From positions 1 to 54,965 of the forward strand of contig BCJX01000020.1 in NCBI GenBank assembly GCA_001600415.1: 54,965 bases of DNA, written 5' to 3'. The first letter of the stretch is position 1; each line of letters opens with the position of its first letter. Shown piece by piece: positions 10,526 to 20,726 of the stretch. A program made the position numbers and the translations under genes. The notes beneath the pieces were generated by a model. That model had not been told where the DNA came from and ran no database searches. It was given only the letters and a program-made list of their open reading frames with translations. Origin of the DNA: Pascua guehoae (taxonomy: Eukaryota > Basidiomycota > Tremellomycetes > Trichosporonales > Trichosporonaceae).

Positions 10526-11477
10526 TTAGTACGTCTTTGTCCAGTTGATTCCATCCGGCACGCCGTCGACAAACGGGAGGTTCTTCCTCCAGGCGTCCTC
10601 GTCCGAGTTGAGCGATGGCAGCGGCTGGTCCCAGATACCTGGGTAGAATTAGCCTTTGCCCTTATAGCACCTGTTCGGGTCGATGGATAAGAACTCACAA
10701 AAGGCCTTGCGGGACCTGGGGTCAATGGGGGCGTTGTCGTCGCACCACGCGTACCCGCAGCCGACCCTTGTCGTCGCGCGCCAGTTTGCACGCGCAAAGA
10801 CTGCAAAGCGGGCATCGGGCGCAGACTTGTAGTTTGCATAGCTGAATTCGGGCGCTTTTTGGATGTCAGCCAGTGTAATTGTTTGCAAGGGGGAAGGGTG
10901 GGGGGAAGGGATAAAGCTCACCCTTGCGGAAGCCGACGTTGAGGTGGCCGCGGAGGTAGTTTAGCCAGTCTGCAATCTGCCCCGCGTTGAACGACGTAAA
11001 CCTGGAACCGTGTCAGTCGTATCACACGTGTGGCACATGAGTCCTCCACCTGTACTGTACGTACCCAACCCAAGTCCCGCCCTGGGGCAGGTCGACCGTC
11101 TTGGTATAGCACGCCTCCTGCGCGGCCATCCTAGCACGCGACGCATAGTGGTCGTCCCAGCACAGGTCGCCGGCGCCCAGCTGGTGCCGCCACCGGTTCA
11201 TCGTCTTGAGGACGTGGACCGCCTGGCTGCTCCCGCTCACGATCGGGTTCTTGTTGGGCTTGTACTCGCTGCGCCGCGCGTTGGGCGTGCCCTTGTCCAG
11301 CTCGACCATTGTGTCCACTGTCAGCATGGCGCCCGTGTACTGCACCGTGTTGAGGTTGGTGTTGTCGTTGTCGCCGGCCTCGGGGGCGTACAGGACGAAG
11401 AACTCGTCGTGCGTGAGTGTCGCCAGTGTGCGGGCGGCGGAGAAGACTAGAGCGGCCAGGGTGGCGAGGCGGACCAT
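10526..11477 (-). CDS. Secreted CAP (SCP/PR-1) domain protein
   Basis: Four exons on the minus strand (11477-11065, 11001-10922, 10854-10699, 10638-10526) join in frame to 253 aa. The N-terminus MVRLATLAALVFSAARTLA is a signal peptide. A ~90-residue linker follows, then a CAP-like region: VLKTMNRWRHQLGAGDLCWD, an HYASRARMAAQEAC helix, FTSFNAGQIADWLNYLRG and TTRVGCGYAWC. The last matches the conserved strand with G-C-G-Y of fungal PR-1-like proteins. The tail ends GINWTKTY. Several Cys suggest disulphides in a secreted protein. CAP proteins of fungi bind sterols or act at the cell surface; the ligand here is unknown. Introns have GTACGT, GTGAGC and GTGAGT donors, with CTGAC or CTAAT branch sites. 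Confidence 0.8.
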
Positions 11478-11547
11478 CGTGTAGTGTTGTGTGAGGGGGT
11501 GTCCGAGTGGTGGGTGGGGTGCAGTTGAGACGGCTGCCAAACCCCCG

Positions 11548-11557
11548 CCTTTTATGC
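11548..11557 (-). promoter_or_regulatory. TATA-like element of the CAP gene
   Basis: On the minus strand GGCATAAAAG lies about 75 bp upstream of the ATG at 11477, a suitable distance for a core promoter. Confidence 0.45.
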
Positions 11558-12827
11558 CATTTCTCGGTCGTGAAAGCGGAGTATGGCTCGACGCGTCCTG
11601 GTCTCCAGTACCAAACCACCCACCGCCCGCGCCCCCAATGGGAATCCTTGTTGACATGTAGTCGTTGACATACGGTCGCCATGCAAGGCCCACATCGGTG
11701 GTCCCCAAGTTCGGTGCCCAGTGGACCAGGAGGGTGGAGGCTTTGTGTGCCTGGAACGCGTATAAACTCTGACGCGTGAGGGGATACTTACCGTCATCCG
11801 AGATTTGTTCCGCAGCCCCCAAAAGGCATCCCGGGTCACGATCCAGGACAGTCGAGCCCGTCAGTTGGGCACGAGTCGGTCGAGAAGCGTACAAGTGCCT
11901 CTGCGTCTTACGTGTCTTCATATCGCAATGACGGGCAATATTCCACAGCGTGCAAGCTAGGTGACAGTCTCTTGGGATTGTTCTGTAAGCGACACAGTAA
12001 AGTACTACACTTGCCAACATTGAGCACTAGTCAGTTTGTACAAAGTCAAGCTTGTACAACAACGTCGGAGAACACCCAGTCGTGTACTGTACTGTGCACA
12101 CAATGAAATGGCATACAGCATGTCACTCAGAAATGCTTCTGGACGCGACTAGACCAAACATGGCAGTCCTTGGCAGGGCTGCTTGTAACTCTCCAGCACG
12201 AGAATGTGAAGGCACCGGGTGAATACCAAGTCAAGCAGCTGGGGTAACTTGTAACTGGGACCTCTGGCGGCCGGATCGAAGACGTTGTGGTAGTGTAACT
12301 GCTTACTCGTAGAGGGAGGAACGTCCCGGAGAGGAACGTCTGTATCAGCAGATGATGGACACCATTGGGCACCAAATGCGAACACGGCATTCGATGCCAA
12401 GCACAGCGGTTCCTGGCCACGCCAAGCAGGTCCACGGTTGACGTTGACCTGCACACGCCCAAGGAGGACGGTAGCGTCGCGCAACTCGTAGGATATTAGT
12501 CATGAGCAGAAAACTTCGAGTGTGACGCGTTCAAGGGAATGACGATTTTTAGGCTGCTACACGCCGGGACCGGATCAGGTACCCGAGCTGCCACTGGGTA
12601 TTCCGCAACTCTAAAGACGCCCAAACTTCCATACCTCCATACGGCATATTCAACGCGTTGGCACGTTATGGATCGCTGTTTGCGTAAGAGCGATACATCT
12701 GCATGTTTCATACGCGTCGGCCGTAGTAATCGCTTGATCTGCAGCCTGATGCTTGGCGAGGTTGGTGAGGTAAGATGTCAAGGGGCCAGGCAAGGACGTT
12801 TCAAACGCGCTGTATACGTGGCCCGGA

Positions 12828-12993
12828 ACCAAGGAACCCGCTGCCCAGGCTGTCTAGTACCAACCTTGACCCTAAGATCGCCCCCACAAACCTCTCTGAG
12901 TCATAGAAGTGAGCGTTGTTGGTCGCAGGGACGTCCACATTGTTGATGCTGTTGGCTAGGTGTGACGGCAGCACTCATTCCGTCATTGAGGTT
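12828..12993. repeat. Dispersed ~166-bp repeat, copy 1
   Basis: This block, starting near GGAACCAAGGAACCCGCTG and ending CATTCCGTCATTGAGGTTG, is clearly similar along its whole length to 16370-16535 in the same orientation. Similarity stops abruptly at both ends. Read on the minus strand it has a protein-like frame (HLANSINNVDVPATNNAHFY), suggesting a fragment of an old gene or element. Confidence 0.85.
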
Positions 12994-13008
12994 GTCAAGT
13001 TTCACTTC

Positions 13009-13700
13009 TCAGCAATTCTCGCCGGGCACAACAATGGGCGCGAACGCCGACGCGAACACGGGGTCGGGTGCCAAATTGCGTGGCATCGAGGGTCGTGGGG
13101 TCCGTGACGATGGAGTCGGAGGCGCCCAGGTGCTTGGCATCCCATAACGCGAAGACCGCCTGCGGACGGGGGTTGTGTGATGCGGCGGGGGCGCTCTCCT
13201 CAGAAAACGCATCGTCCAGGCCAAGGTTTATGGGTGAGGACGAGGCGCTGCGCTCGTGCGGCGGGTTACTGCGTGAGGCCGGGGCAGCATGCGACGCGGC
13301 AAGCTGGCCATCGTTGGCGGCGGCGTACTGGGGCGCACCTGACGGCGTGTGACTGCTGCATGTCGGGCACCGCGATCACGTAGATGGATGAGCGGCTAGA
13401 CGATGGGGCCTTTGGAGTGGGGTGGGCGACGGTCGCGGGCGACGACACACGGACGCCGAAGGCCGGACGCGGGTGCTGGGGGTACGGTGAGGGGCGAGAG
13501 GACTTCTGCTTAATGCGGAGCACGAAGCCTTGGCTGGTGGTGCGCAATGGACTGCAGGGTCCACGGGTATGTCGTCAGCCGTTCGCCTGTGGTCAGCCCG
13601 GTCGATGCGAGTGGCAGCCATGGCTACAGGCGGTGAGGGGGGCGAGGAAAGGGGGGAAGAGAGCAGGGAAGAGCACTGGCGGGGGGCGTCCAACACCTCA
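13009..13700 (-). pseudogene. Probable decayed gene fragment, family unknown
   Basis: The minus strand from about 13370 to 13050 has a coding-like frame containing NLGLDDAFSEESAPAASHNP and PQAVFALWDAKHLGASDSIV, ending TLDATQFGT. Protein-like sequence then continues one frame over as DPVFASAFAPIVVPGEN before a TGA, as if one base had been gained in the ACCCGACC run. Upstream, 13376-13696 carries another coding-like frame starting MAATRIDRADHRRTADD, in a third register. I do not recognise the protein. It could also be a real gene with introns I failed to place, or contain a sequencing error. Confidence 0.35.
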
Positions 13701-14559
13701 CGACCTGACGGACAAATAGTGGGTAGCGACGAAGCGCAACCTCACCAAGTGTTTCGTCCTGGCGTCATTCAGTGCTCTGTCCGTCAGTACTGTCCTCGGG
13801 GGATGCCTCCAAGTCTACGGATCGTGTCACTCACACGAGCCATGTCTTGGAAGGGCGCTTCACAACACCCCTCATACAGGCAAGGAAGTTCGTTGTGTTT
13901 GTCTGGAAAGGCCGCACCATGACGTTAATGATTTCGCTCACGAGTCAGTATAGGGCATGCTAGCACGACAACGTACACGTGGTCTTCTTGGAAGAGGGCA
14001 TCACATTCATCACACCACCCCTCGTGCCGTGGGTGACTGGTCAGAGGAAGCTACTGAAGGGACGGAGAGGGGCGCAAAGATGCGGCCTCATGAGCGACAC
14101 GCATATACGCATAGACCCAGGCCAGACACACAACATCGACTGTTTTTGATTGTGGCCATGACCGTTTGTGTGCGTGGCAACCAGGTAACCACGCCCCCTT
14201 GTGCACCGCCACATTGTGATATCGCGCTAGCGCGCTCAGAGTTGTGTTGAGCTCGGATCCCGCGATGTCACGTTCACACGCACAGACCCACTGCAAGATA
14301 CCCCTCCGGTTCCCTGCGCTACCGAGCTATCTCTTATCGCGAAGTTGTCGCTCTGACCAGTCGTCAATGACATCAAAACACACGCGCCAAGCAAGTCGTC
14401 GCTCGGCTCGTGTGGCACATGTGGCGGTAGTTGCCGGCGGTAATGACCAGTGAACCGGCCCCGGTACACTGGCGGATCGCTCGCAGGGATCCTCTACTTG
14501 CGATACCTTGCAGATGTAACATGCAATGCACAGGAAGGTGGCACAGCCAACCTCTTCGC

Positions 14560-14850
14560 TCCTTTCCAGCTTGGCTCCTCGACCCAATTCCTTCCTTTCC
14601 AAGTTTACACCTTCCCTCGCTCTCGCTCGCTCTTTTCTTCCTTTCCTTCCTTTTTAGCTCTCTCCTCTTCCCTCGCCGTCTCCTTCCTCCTTTTTTTTTT
14701 TTTTTTTTTTTTGGCTCTCTCCTCCCTCGCCCTCTCCTTCCTTTCTAGCCCTCGCCTTCTCCTTCCTCCTTTTCTGGCTCTCTCCTCCCTCGCCCTCGCC
14801 TTCCTTTCTCGCTTGCCTCTCCCCTCGTTTCCACCTTCCTTCCTTCCTCT
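14560..14850 (+). promoter_or_regulatory. Pyrimidine-rich tract and poly-T upstream of the 14979 gene
   Basis: Nearly continuous C/T sequence with TCCTTCC and CTCTCCTCCC units, including 22 consecutive T at 14691-14712. Similar CT-rich stretches precede the FAS and URA2 start codons in this window, so they look like a general feature of promoters or leaders in this genome. Confidence 0.55.
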
Positions 14851-14978
14851 CTGTCTTGTCGTCCACGTCGTCCACGTCACCCGCCGTCCGTAAGGGTCTG
14901 GTACCCACCTGTATCGATGCATCTCACTGCTCCTTCTTTCTCTTTGTCGCGTTGCTCGTCGCCAAACTGTCGCACACC

Positions 14979-16016
14979 ATGCTCGACCTCGATGCCGAGT
15001 ACGACGACTTCGATGCCCTGTACGAGGCAGTCACCGGCAAAGCAATCACCGCCGAGAGGCTAGCTATCAAGGCGGAGGAGGAGCGCATGGCAGAGTACTG
15101 GGCCGAAGAGGATCGCAAGAATGCGCTGATCGACGCCTGGCTCAACAGGCCCCTACGCCCGGTGGACTTGCTGGTGTTGAGGCCCTTCCTCCCGCCCGTG
15201 CAGCGCATCGAGTTGCCCCGGCCGGGACCCGGAGTGAGTTTGATGTAAATGGGGCTCGTGTACTCACAGCAGCGATCCGTCCGCGAAAAGCTCGAGCGCA
15301 TGCGCAAGGAAGCAGCCGAGAGGAAGGCCGAAGAGGATCGCAAGAATGCACTGATCGACGCCTGGCTCAGCAGGCCCCTACGCCCGGTGGACTTGCTGGC
15401 GTTGAGGCCCTTCCTCCCGCCCGTGCCGCGCATCGAGTTGCCCCGGCCGGGACCCGGAGTGAGTTTGATGTAAATGGGGCACGGGCACTCACAGCAGCGA
15501 TCCGTCCGCGAAAAGCTCGAGCGGATGCGCGCCGAGAAGGCAGAGGCGGCTCGGGAGGCAGAGGCACAGGCGGCTCGGGAGGCAGAGGCGGCTCGGGAGG
15601 CAGAGGCGGCTCGGGAGGCAGAGGCGGTGAGCGACTCGGACACAGAGGCAGACGGGAACGCGGGACAGCGCGCACGCTCGGGTACCCCGCCCCCGGCCAA
15701 GAAACGCCGAACCAACCCGCCGACTACGCAGACGTCGCGGACGACAATGCGCCTCCGCAGCGACGCCGCCGACGATATGGCTCTCTATGAGTCGGACGCC
15801 GAGGAGGCTCGGGAGAACGCCGAGACCGCAGACAGCGATTGCGTCCCCGAGGACAGCATCCACGACGACGGCATCCAGGATGAGAGCGTCGATGAGGCAA
15901 AGGCCGACGTCGAGGACGAGCCGTGCGCCGTGCCCGCCAACGCCAAGAAGGTAAGTGTGTTGTCTGGACGACCATCGCTGACTCTGTAGGTCCGCCGCTA
16001 CTCGCTCGAGGGGTAG
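14979..16016 (+). CDS. Charged, repeat-containing protein with nuclear signal; unknown function
   Basis: Four exons (14979-15233, 15273-15458, 15498-15950, 15990-16016) give 306 aa; all three introns are 39 nt. The start is the ATG in CACACCATG (MLDLDAEYDDFDALYEAV). The module EEDRKNALIDAWLNRPLRP through IELPRPGPG appears twice, because a 225-bp block holding this exon piece, its intron and the next exon start is tandemly duplicated. Each copy is followed by RSVREKLERMR. Then comes a long Ala/Glu/Arg helix (EAEAAR units), an acidic stretch, a basic PPPAKKRRTNPP segment that would serve as a nuclear localisation signal, and an acidic tail ending VRRYSLEG. I do not recognise a family. Unspliced, each repeat unit would stop at TAA within the intron. 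The acceptor may be CACAG rather than CAGCAG, adding one Gln per junction. Confidence 0.65.
15102..15530 (+). repeat. 225-bp tandem duplication spanning exon and intron
   Basis: 15102-15326 and 15327-15530 are nearly identical, beginning at GCCGAAGAGGATCGCAAGAA. Both copies contain the same GTGAGT donor, 39-nt intron and acceptor. The few differences include an Asn/Ser change (AAC/AGC) and a Gln/Pro change (CAG/CCG), so the duplication is recent. The period is a multiple of three. Confidence 0.95.
15539..15627 (+). repeat. 18-bp coding tandem repeat (EAEAAR)
   Basis: Four to five units of GAGGCAGAGGCGGCTCGG encode a Glu/Ala/Arg helix that is probably a coiled coil or single alpha-helix. One unit is extended by EAQ. 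Confidence 0.9.
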
Positions 16017-17892
16017 AGCGGTGACGTGACGCGCGCTGGGTAACAGCCCAGCTTTGTGCATAGAAAAAGCCTCCAGCCTCCAGTCAACAGATGTGAATAG
16101 CGATCGTGGCCCGGTCTCATTCCGGGCCTTGTATGTAGCCCCCCCACCCCCTGCACCCATTCGGCTTCTGCCGTGAGCGGGTTTACATAGGCCAAGACGG
16201 TGTTTGCCCGCATGCATATAGGCTTTGACGCTCAATACGTCGTGCAAAGATGCTCTCGTGCCCACAGTTTCGACGGCCCACGTGTGTGCAGCCCCAAACC
16301 CGTCTTACAGCTCAATGTGGCCCTTGGCGTCCACTGCGCGCAGCAGCATTTTACGCGTGACCCAGAACCAAGGAGCCCGCTGCTCATGCTGTCTAGTACC
16401 AACCTTGAGCCAAGATCGACCCCACAAACCTGGGTGAGTCATAGAGATGTGAGTGTTGTTGGTGGCAGGGACGTGGGTGTTGTTGACGATGTCGACTTGG
16501 CGTGACGGCAACATTCATTCCGTCATCGAGGTTGCTGCACACAAGGAGTCGCAGACAACGAGGATATCCTCGTAATGCATTGTTCCTTCCGCTGAAATAC
16601 ACACTACGGCCACGTGTGGCCATGGCGCTAACTCGTAGTTGCAATTGGACTACGCTTACATAATCCCGCTTTAAGAGCGCCCCAGAGGCGCCTCATAAGC
16701 GCATTGACCATCGAATCCGCGGGAGCAATGCTGTGAAATAAATTCTGGCATCCCTTATTTTCAATGGGAACGGATAGTGCTGGGGCTACGCTTCGGCCTC
16801 CTTGATCCTTTAATGGTAGGGGCCCCTGGCACTTACCCGTTCCCGCCCGCGCGTTCGATTCCTAGCACTGGCCATTTGTGTGTACGGAGGAGATAGAAAA
16901 TTGCGCGGGACATGGAAAGGAAGGGAGGTGGGATGGGGTATTAATATTTTTGTTTTGCTCTTGTTGTACAGCACGACAGTGTATCTTTTTGCTCTTTCAT
17001 TGGAGAGTCTGTTGCTCTGCCGCATGCTAGGTCTGTGATGACCGACTGTCTCCAACTGGGCCCTTCCCTGTGATAGCCTCGTTATTATCTCTCCTTTGCG
17101 TGACATCTAGGGTTGGGTTCTCCGCTTGCCGTCTGCACTGCCAGCTGTTTGAGGAACGCGCAGCACCAATGCGACGCTCGACCGCCTCCAAAGGTGGGTC
17201 ACTCTCTTTTCAACGTCAGGCGTTTTGGGGAGACGAGCAAGACTACTGTCAGAAAAGGCAAAAGCGTTCATGCGTTCTCCTGGGGCATCTGGTGCTCTGC
17301 CTGAACTCGTCCGAGTTCTTTAAGATCAGATTACCAGGGGGTTGCTAGGCAACGCCTGGTCTGCCGCGTTGGCTTTGTGGTATGCACAAGAGACGGTGGG
17401 CAAAAGTCCAGGCCGTCTTTGTCCGCGGTGCACTTTGATCTTGCGCGAGTAGAGTGGAGATCAGGCCCTGTCCGCCGCCGACCTTTTTTGGCGAGACGGG
17501 TCGCCGATCCGAGAGGGGCCCCCGCTCGGCAAAAGCAACGAGGCCCACTTGTTCCCCAGGCCGGAGCATCCAACAGGCCAACAGCCCACTCCCACCCCAC
17601 ACGTTTATTGACCCAGCCAACCTCCACCGCACTGGTCGGTCACCACCAACCGAGCCGTGCGACCCCCTGGCTGGCACCCTGGCGCCGTTCAACGACACCT
17701 GCACGGCCCGGACCCACACCGAATGCCGGACCACCCACGCTCTGTGGGACAGACACACCCACACCACCGTCTAATCTTTCCTGTCACTACGATTGCAGCG
17801 TCTATCTAGCTGATCTCGGTGTCACCACAGCGTTCTACACCACTCACCACTTTCTTTCCGCCAAAAGACAAAAACAAACAAACGCAAACGCA
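16017..17892. other. Intergenic region before acetoacetyl-CoA synthetase
   Basis: It holds the second dispersed repeat (16370-16535). No gene or RNA could be supported. Frames open into the synthetase exon from about 17377 lack coding character and are taken as leader or promoter. Confidence 0.5.
16370..16535. repeat. Dispersed ~166-bp repeat, copy 2
   Basis: Similar to 12828-12993 in the same orientation, with scattered substitutions and small indels. On the minus strand it overlaps a 69-codon frame (RQVDIVNNTHVPATNNTHIS, later LLRAVDAKGHIEL) that looks like the C-terminal end of a protein. That end extends beyond the repeat boundary to 16305. Confidence 0.85.
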
Positions 17893-20726
17893 ATGGTGTC
17901 ACTGACCGACGGCGCGAGCACCGACGCCAACGCGAAGCCCATGTGGACGCCGGCGCACCCCGAGCGCACGCAGGCGACCCTCTTCCGCCAACACGTCGCA
18001 AAGACCCGTGGACTCAAGCTCGAGACGTACGAGGACCTCCAGAAGTGGTCCTGCGAGAACCGCGGCGACTTCTGGAGCGCCGTGTGGGACTGGGAGGGCG
18101 TGGTGGGCGACAAGGGTGCTGGGCCGGTGAGTCACGCGAGGGCGCGCGGGCGCGTTTGGAGGGAAGCGCGGTTGGACGGGCGTGAACATGGTTGTGACGG
18201 GGGTGTACAAACTACTGTGGGAGGCGTGCAGCTGCGCGACGGAGAGCATGTGCACCTCGCTGTCGGTGTCCGTTCCACCACTACTGGTGACGAGACAAGC
18301 TGGACATTGCCCCACAACATTTCCGTTCCCTCAGGCGACAACCGTTACATACCTGCAACTACCTCCCCTTACCGTTCCCTACTTTTTCCCCTCTCCTCCC
18401 CACTGACACGCAGTACGTCGACGAGGCGGCGCTCCCGCGCGACAACCCACCGTGGTTTCCAAAGGCGTCGGTCAGCTGGGCCGAGAACCAGCTGCGCCAT
18501 GGACTCAAGTACCCCGATGACATTGCCATTATCGACACCACCGAGGCCGCGGGCGACTTTGCCCCCGCGCCGAACAGGGTGACACAGCGCGAGCTGCGGG
18601 CCTTGGTCGGGCGCGCACAGGCCGCGATGCGCGCGGCGGGTGTCAAGAAGGGACACCGCGTGGCGTACTGGGGTGGAAACAGGCTCGAGGCGGTCGTGAC
18701 TGTGCTTGCTGCCAAGTGAGTTGTTGTGGAGGGCAGGTGTGTGGCTTGGGATGCGGGAGCCGTGGTAGTCACGGCTGTGCTTGGCTGAAACGGCCTCTAC
18801 GAGTTCCTTGCCGTCCTACCTATTAATTAGCTAACGCCAGTTCCATCGGGGCAATCTTCTCTTCCGCAGCGTCCGACTTTGGCGTGGACGGTGTCATTGA
18901 GCGGCTCGAACAGATCAAGCCACACCTTCTTGTCGTCTCCAATGGCTGTGTGTGAGTTGGACTGGGCGGACAGACCGTAGGCGTACCATGTGCTGACAGC
19001 CAGCTACAACGGCAAGGGCCACTCGCTTCTCCCCCTCCTCCCCCGCCTGTTCACGTCCCTGTCGCACCCTCCGGCACACACGGTCATTGTCAACAACATC
19101 CCCGAGACTCTGGCCAACACGACCGACTTTGTCAATGGGAAGCACAACGGGTGGACAAAGGTCCACAAGTGGGACGACTGGCTCCCATCCAAGGCCACCG
19201 AGCCGACGTTTGAGCGCATGGGCTTCAACGAGCCGATCTGGATTCTCTTCTCCAGTGGCACCACCGGCCGGCCCAAGGCCATCGTCCACCGCCAGGGCGG
19301 CATGCTCCTCGACGCGCTCCGTGAGCACCACCTCCAGGGCGACATTACCCGCGGCGACGTCTTCTTCTACTACACCACCCCGTGAGTGCGGCGCCCCCCC
19401 GCCGTTGTTAGAGATAGCTAACCAGCAGCGGATGGATGATGTTCCAGTATCTCGTTGGTGGTCTTGGCACTGGCGCGACCGTGCTCCTCTACGACGGCTC
19501 TCCGCTCAAGGACCCCGCATGCCTCTGGCGCATGATTGACGACTTTGGTATCAACCAGTTTGGCGTGAGCGCAAAGTACATTGAGCAGGTCTCGGTGAGT
19601 ATGGCTGCATGGCCTCCAGTACGCAAGAGGGACACCCACTCACACGCGCTAGAAACACTACCCCGACGTCGGCAAGAAGCACAAGCTCACGACTCTGCGC
19701 CAAATCATGTCGACCGGCTCGCCTCTTCCCCCGCAGCTCTTTGACTTTGTCTACTCCAACGTCAAGAAGGACGTGCTCCTCGGCTCAGTCACGGGTGGTA
19801 CCGACATTTGCTCCGTCTTTGCCGGTCGCTGCTCGGCGCTCCCCGTATACCGTGGCGAGATCCAGACGCGAATGCTTGGCTTTGCCCTCGGCTCGACCGC
19901 GGCCAAGGCCGGCGAGGAGGGAGAGCTCCTTGTGGCCAAGGCATTCCCCATCGAGCCCATCGGTTTCTGGCCATTGTCGCGCGAGTCGCTCCCAGACGGC
20001 CAGAACATTGACCCCGCCGAGGTCAAGGCCGCCCAGCAGCGCTTCCTTGAGAGTTACTTCAAGGCCGACACGGGTCTGTGGTGTGAGTCTTTTGCCCCTT
20101 GAATATTAGAAATAAATGCTGACGTTCAGACCACGGCGACTAGTGAGCTTTTATGACCGCAGAGTTCCAGCTAACCCTAGTGTCCAGATCACCCCATCTC
20201 GCGCCGGCAACGGCGGCGGCTTCATCATGCTTGGCCGCTCCGACGGTGTCCTCAACCCCAGCGGTATCCGCTTTGGCCCCAGTGACATCTACAGCGTGAT
20301 TGAGAACCCAGCCTTTACGGCACGAGGCATTGACGAGACGCTCGTCGTCGGCCTCCTGGTCGACGGCGGCGCGGACGAAAAGGTCGTCCTCTTTGTCAAG
20401 ATGCGCGACGGATTCAAGCTCGACGACGAGCTCATCAAGCTCATCAAGAGCTCCATCCGCGGCGCGCGTTCGGCACGCCACGTGCCGGGCAAAATCCTCC
20501 AGGTTGGCGACATTCCCATGACGCTCACAGGGAAGAAGATTGAGGGTGAGTTTTGGAGACCCCGCCTCTGGTCCAGAGTCATGCTGACCCATGCCCAGTC
20601 CCCATCCGCAAAGTCATCAACGGTGCATCGACCTCGTCGATCAACCCGGCCACGCTCCGCAACCCAGAGTGTTTGGCACAGTATGCCGACCTCGGTGCCA
20701 AGATGCGCGCCGAAGAGGGTATGTGA
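17893..20726 (+). CDS. AACS: Acetoacetyl-CoA synthetase (acetoacetate-CoA ligase)
   Basis: Nine exons join to 708 aa: 17893-18126, 18414-18715, 18841-18951, 19004-19381, 19429-19594, 19653-20082, 20130-20142, 20181-20545, 20599-20726. The enzyme activates acetoacetate with ATP and CoA, feeding ketone units into sterol and fatty acid synthesis, probably in the cytosol. The N-terminal ACAS-type region includes WENRGDFW-like CENRGDFWSAVWDWEGVVG. The AMP-binding core carries FSSGTTGRPKAIVHRQGG, then TTPGWMMFQYLVGGL, STGSPLPPQLFDFVY and GGTDICSVFAG. YHGDYVQIT and GRSDGVLNPSGIRFGPSDIY lead to the C-terminal domain, whose catalytic Lys is in MTLTGKKIEVPIRK. All expected motifs are present and the length fits the family (~670-700). 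Exon 7 is a 13-nt micro-exon encoding most of YHGD. The start ATG follows an A-rich AAACGCAATGG context. Confidence 0.95.

Larger units (their letters stand above)
11478..14978. other. 3.5-kb gene-poor region with repeat and relic coding sequence
   Basis: No intact gene could be assembled on either strand. On the minus strand several blocks have protein-like composition but are interrupted by stops and frame changes (about 12128-12484, 12828-12993 and 13009-13700). One block is shared with 16370-16535. A pyrimidine tract before the 14979 gene occupies the right end. Confidence 0.55.

Noticed and set aside
12127..12484. Two overlapping 111-codon minus ORFs
   Set aside because: Neither shows a domain, and competing frames are equally open. 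Possibly part of the decayed region, but not supportable as a gene.
16790..16872. tRNA-like sequence with GTTCGATTCC B-box
   Set aside because: An AGTGCT/AGCACT pair could mimic an acceptor stem, but the T-stem does not pair and no A-box or anticodon arm can be drawn.
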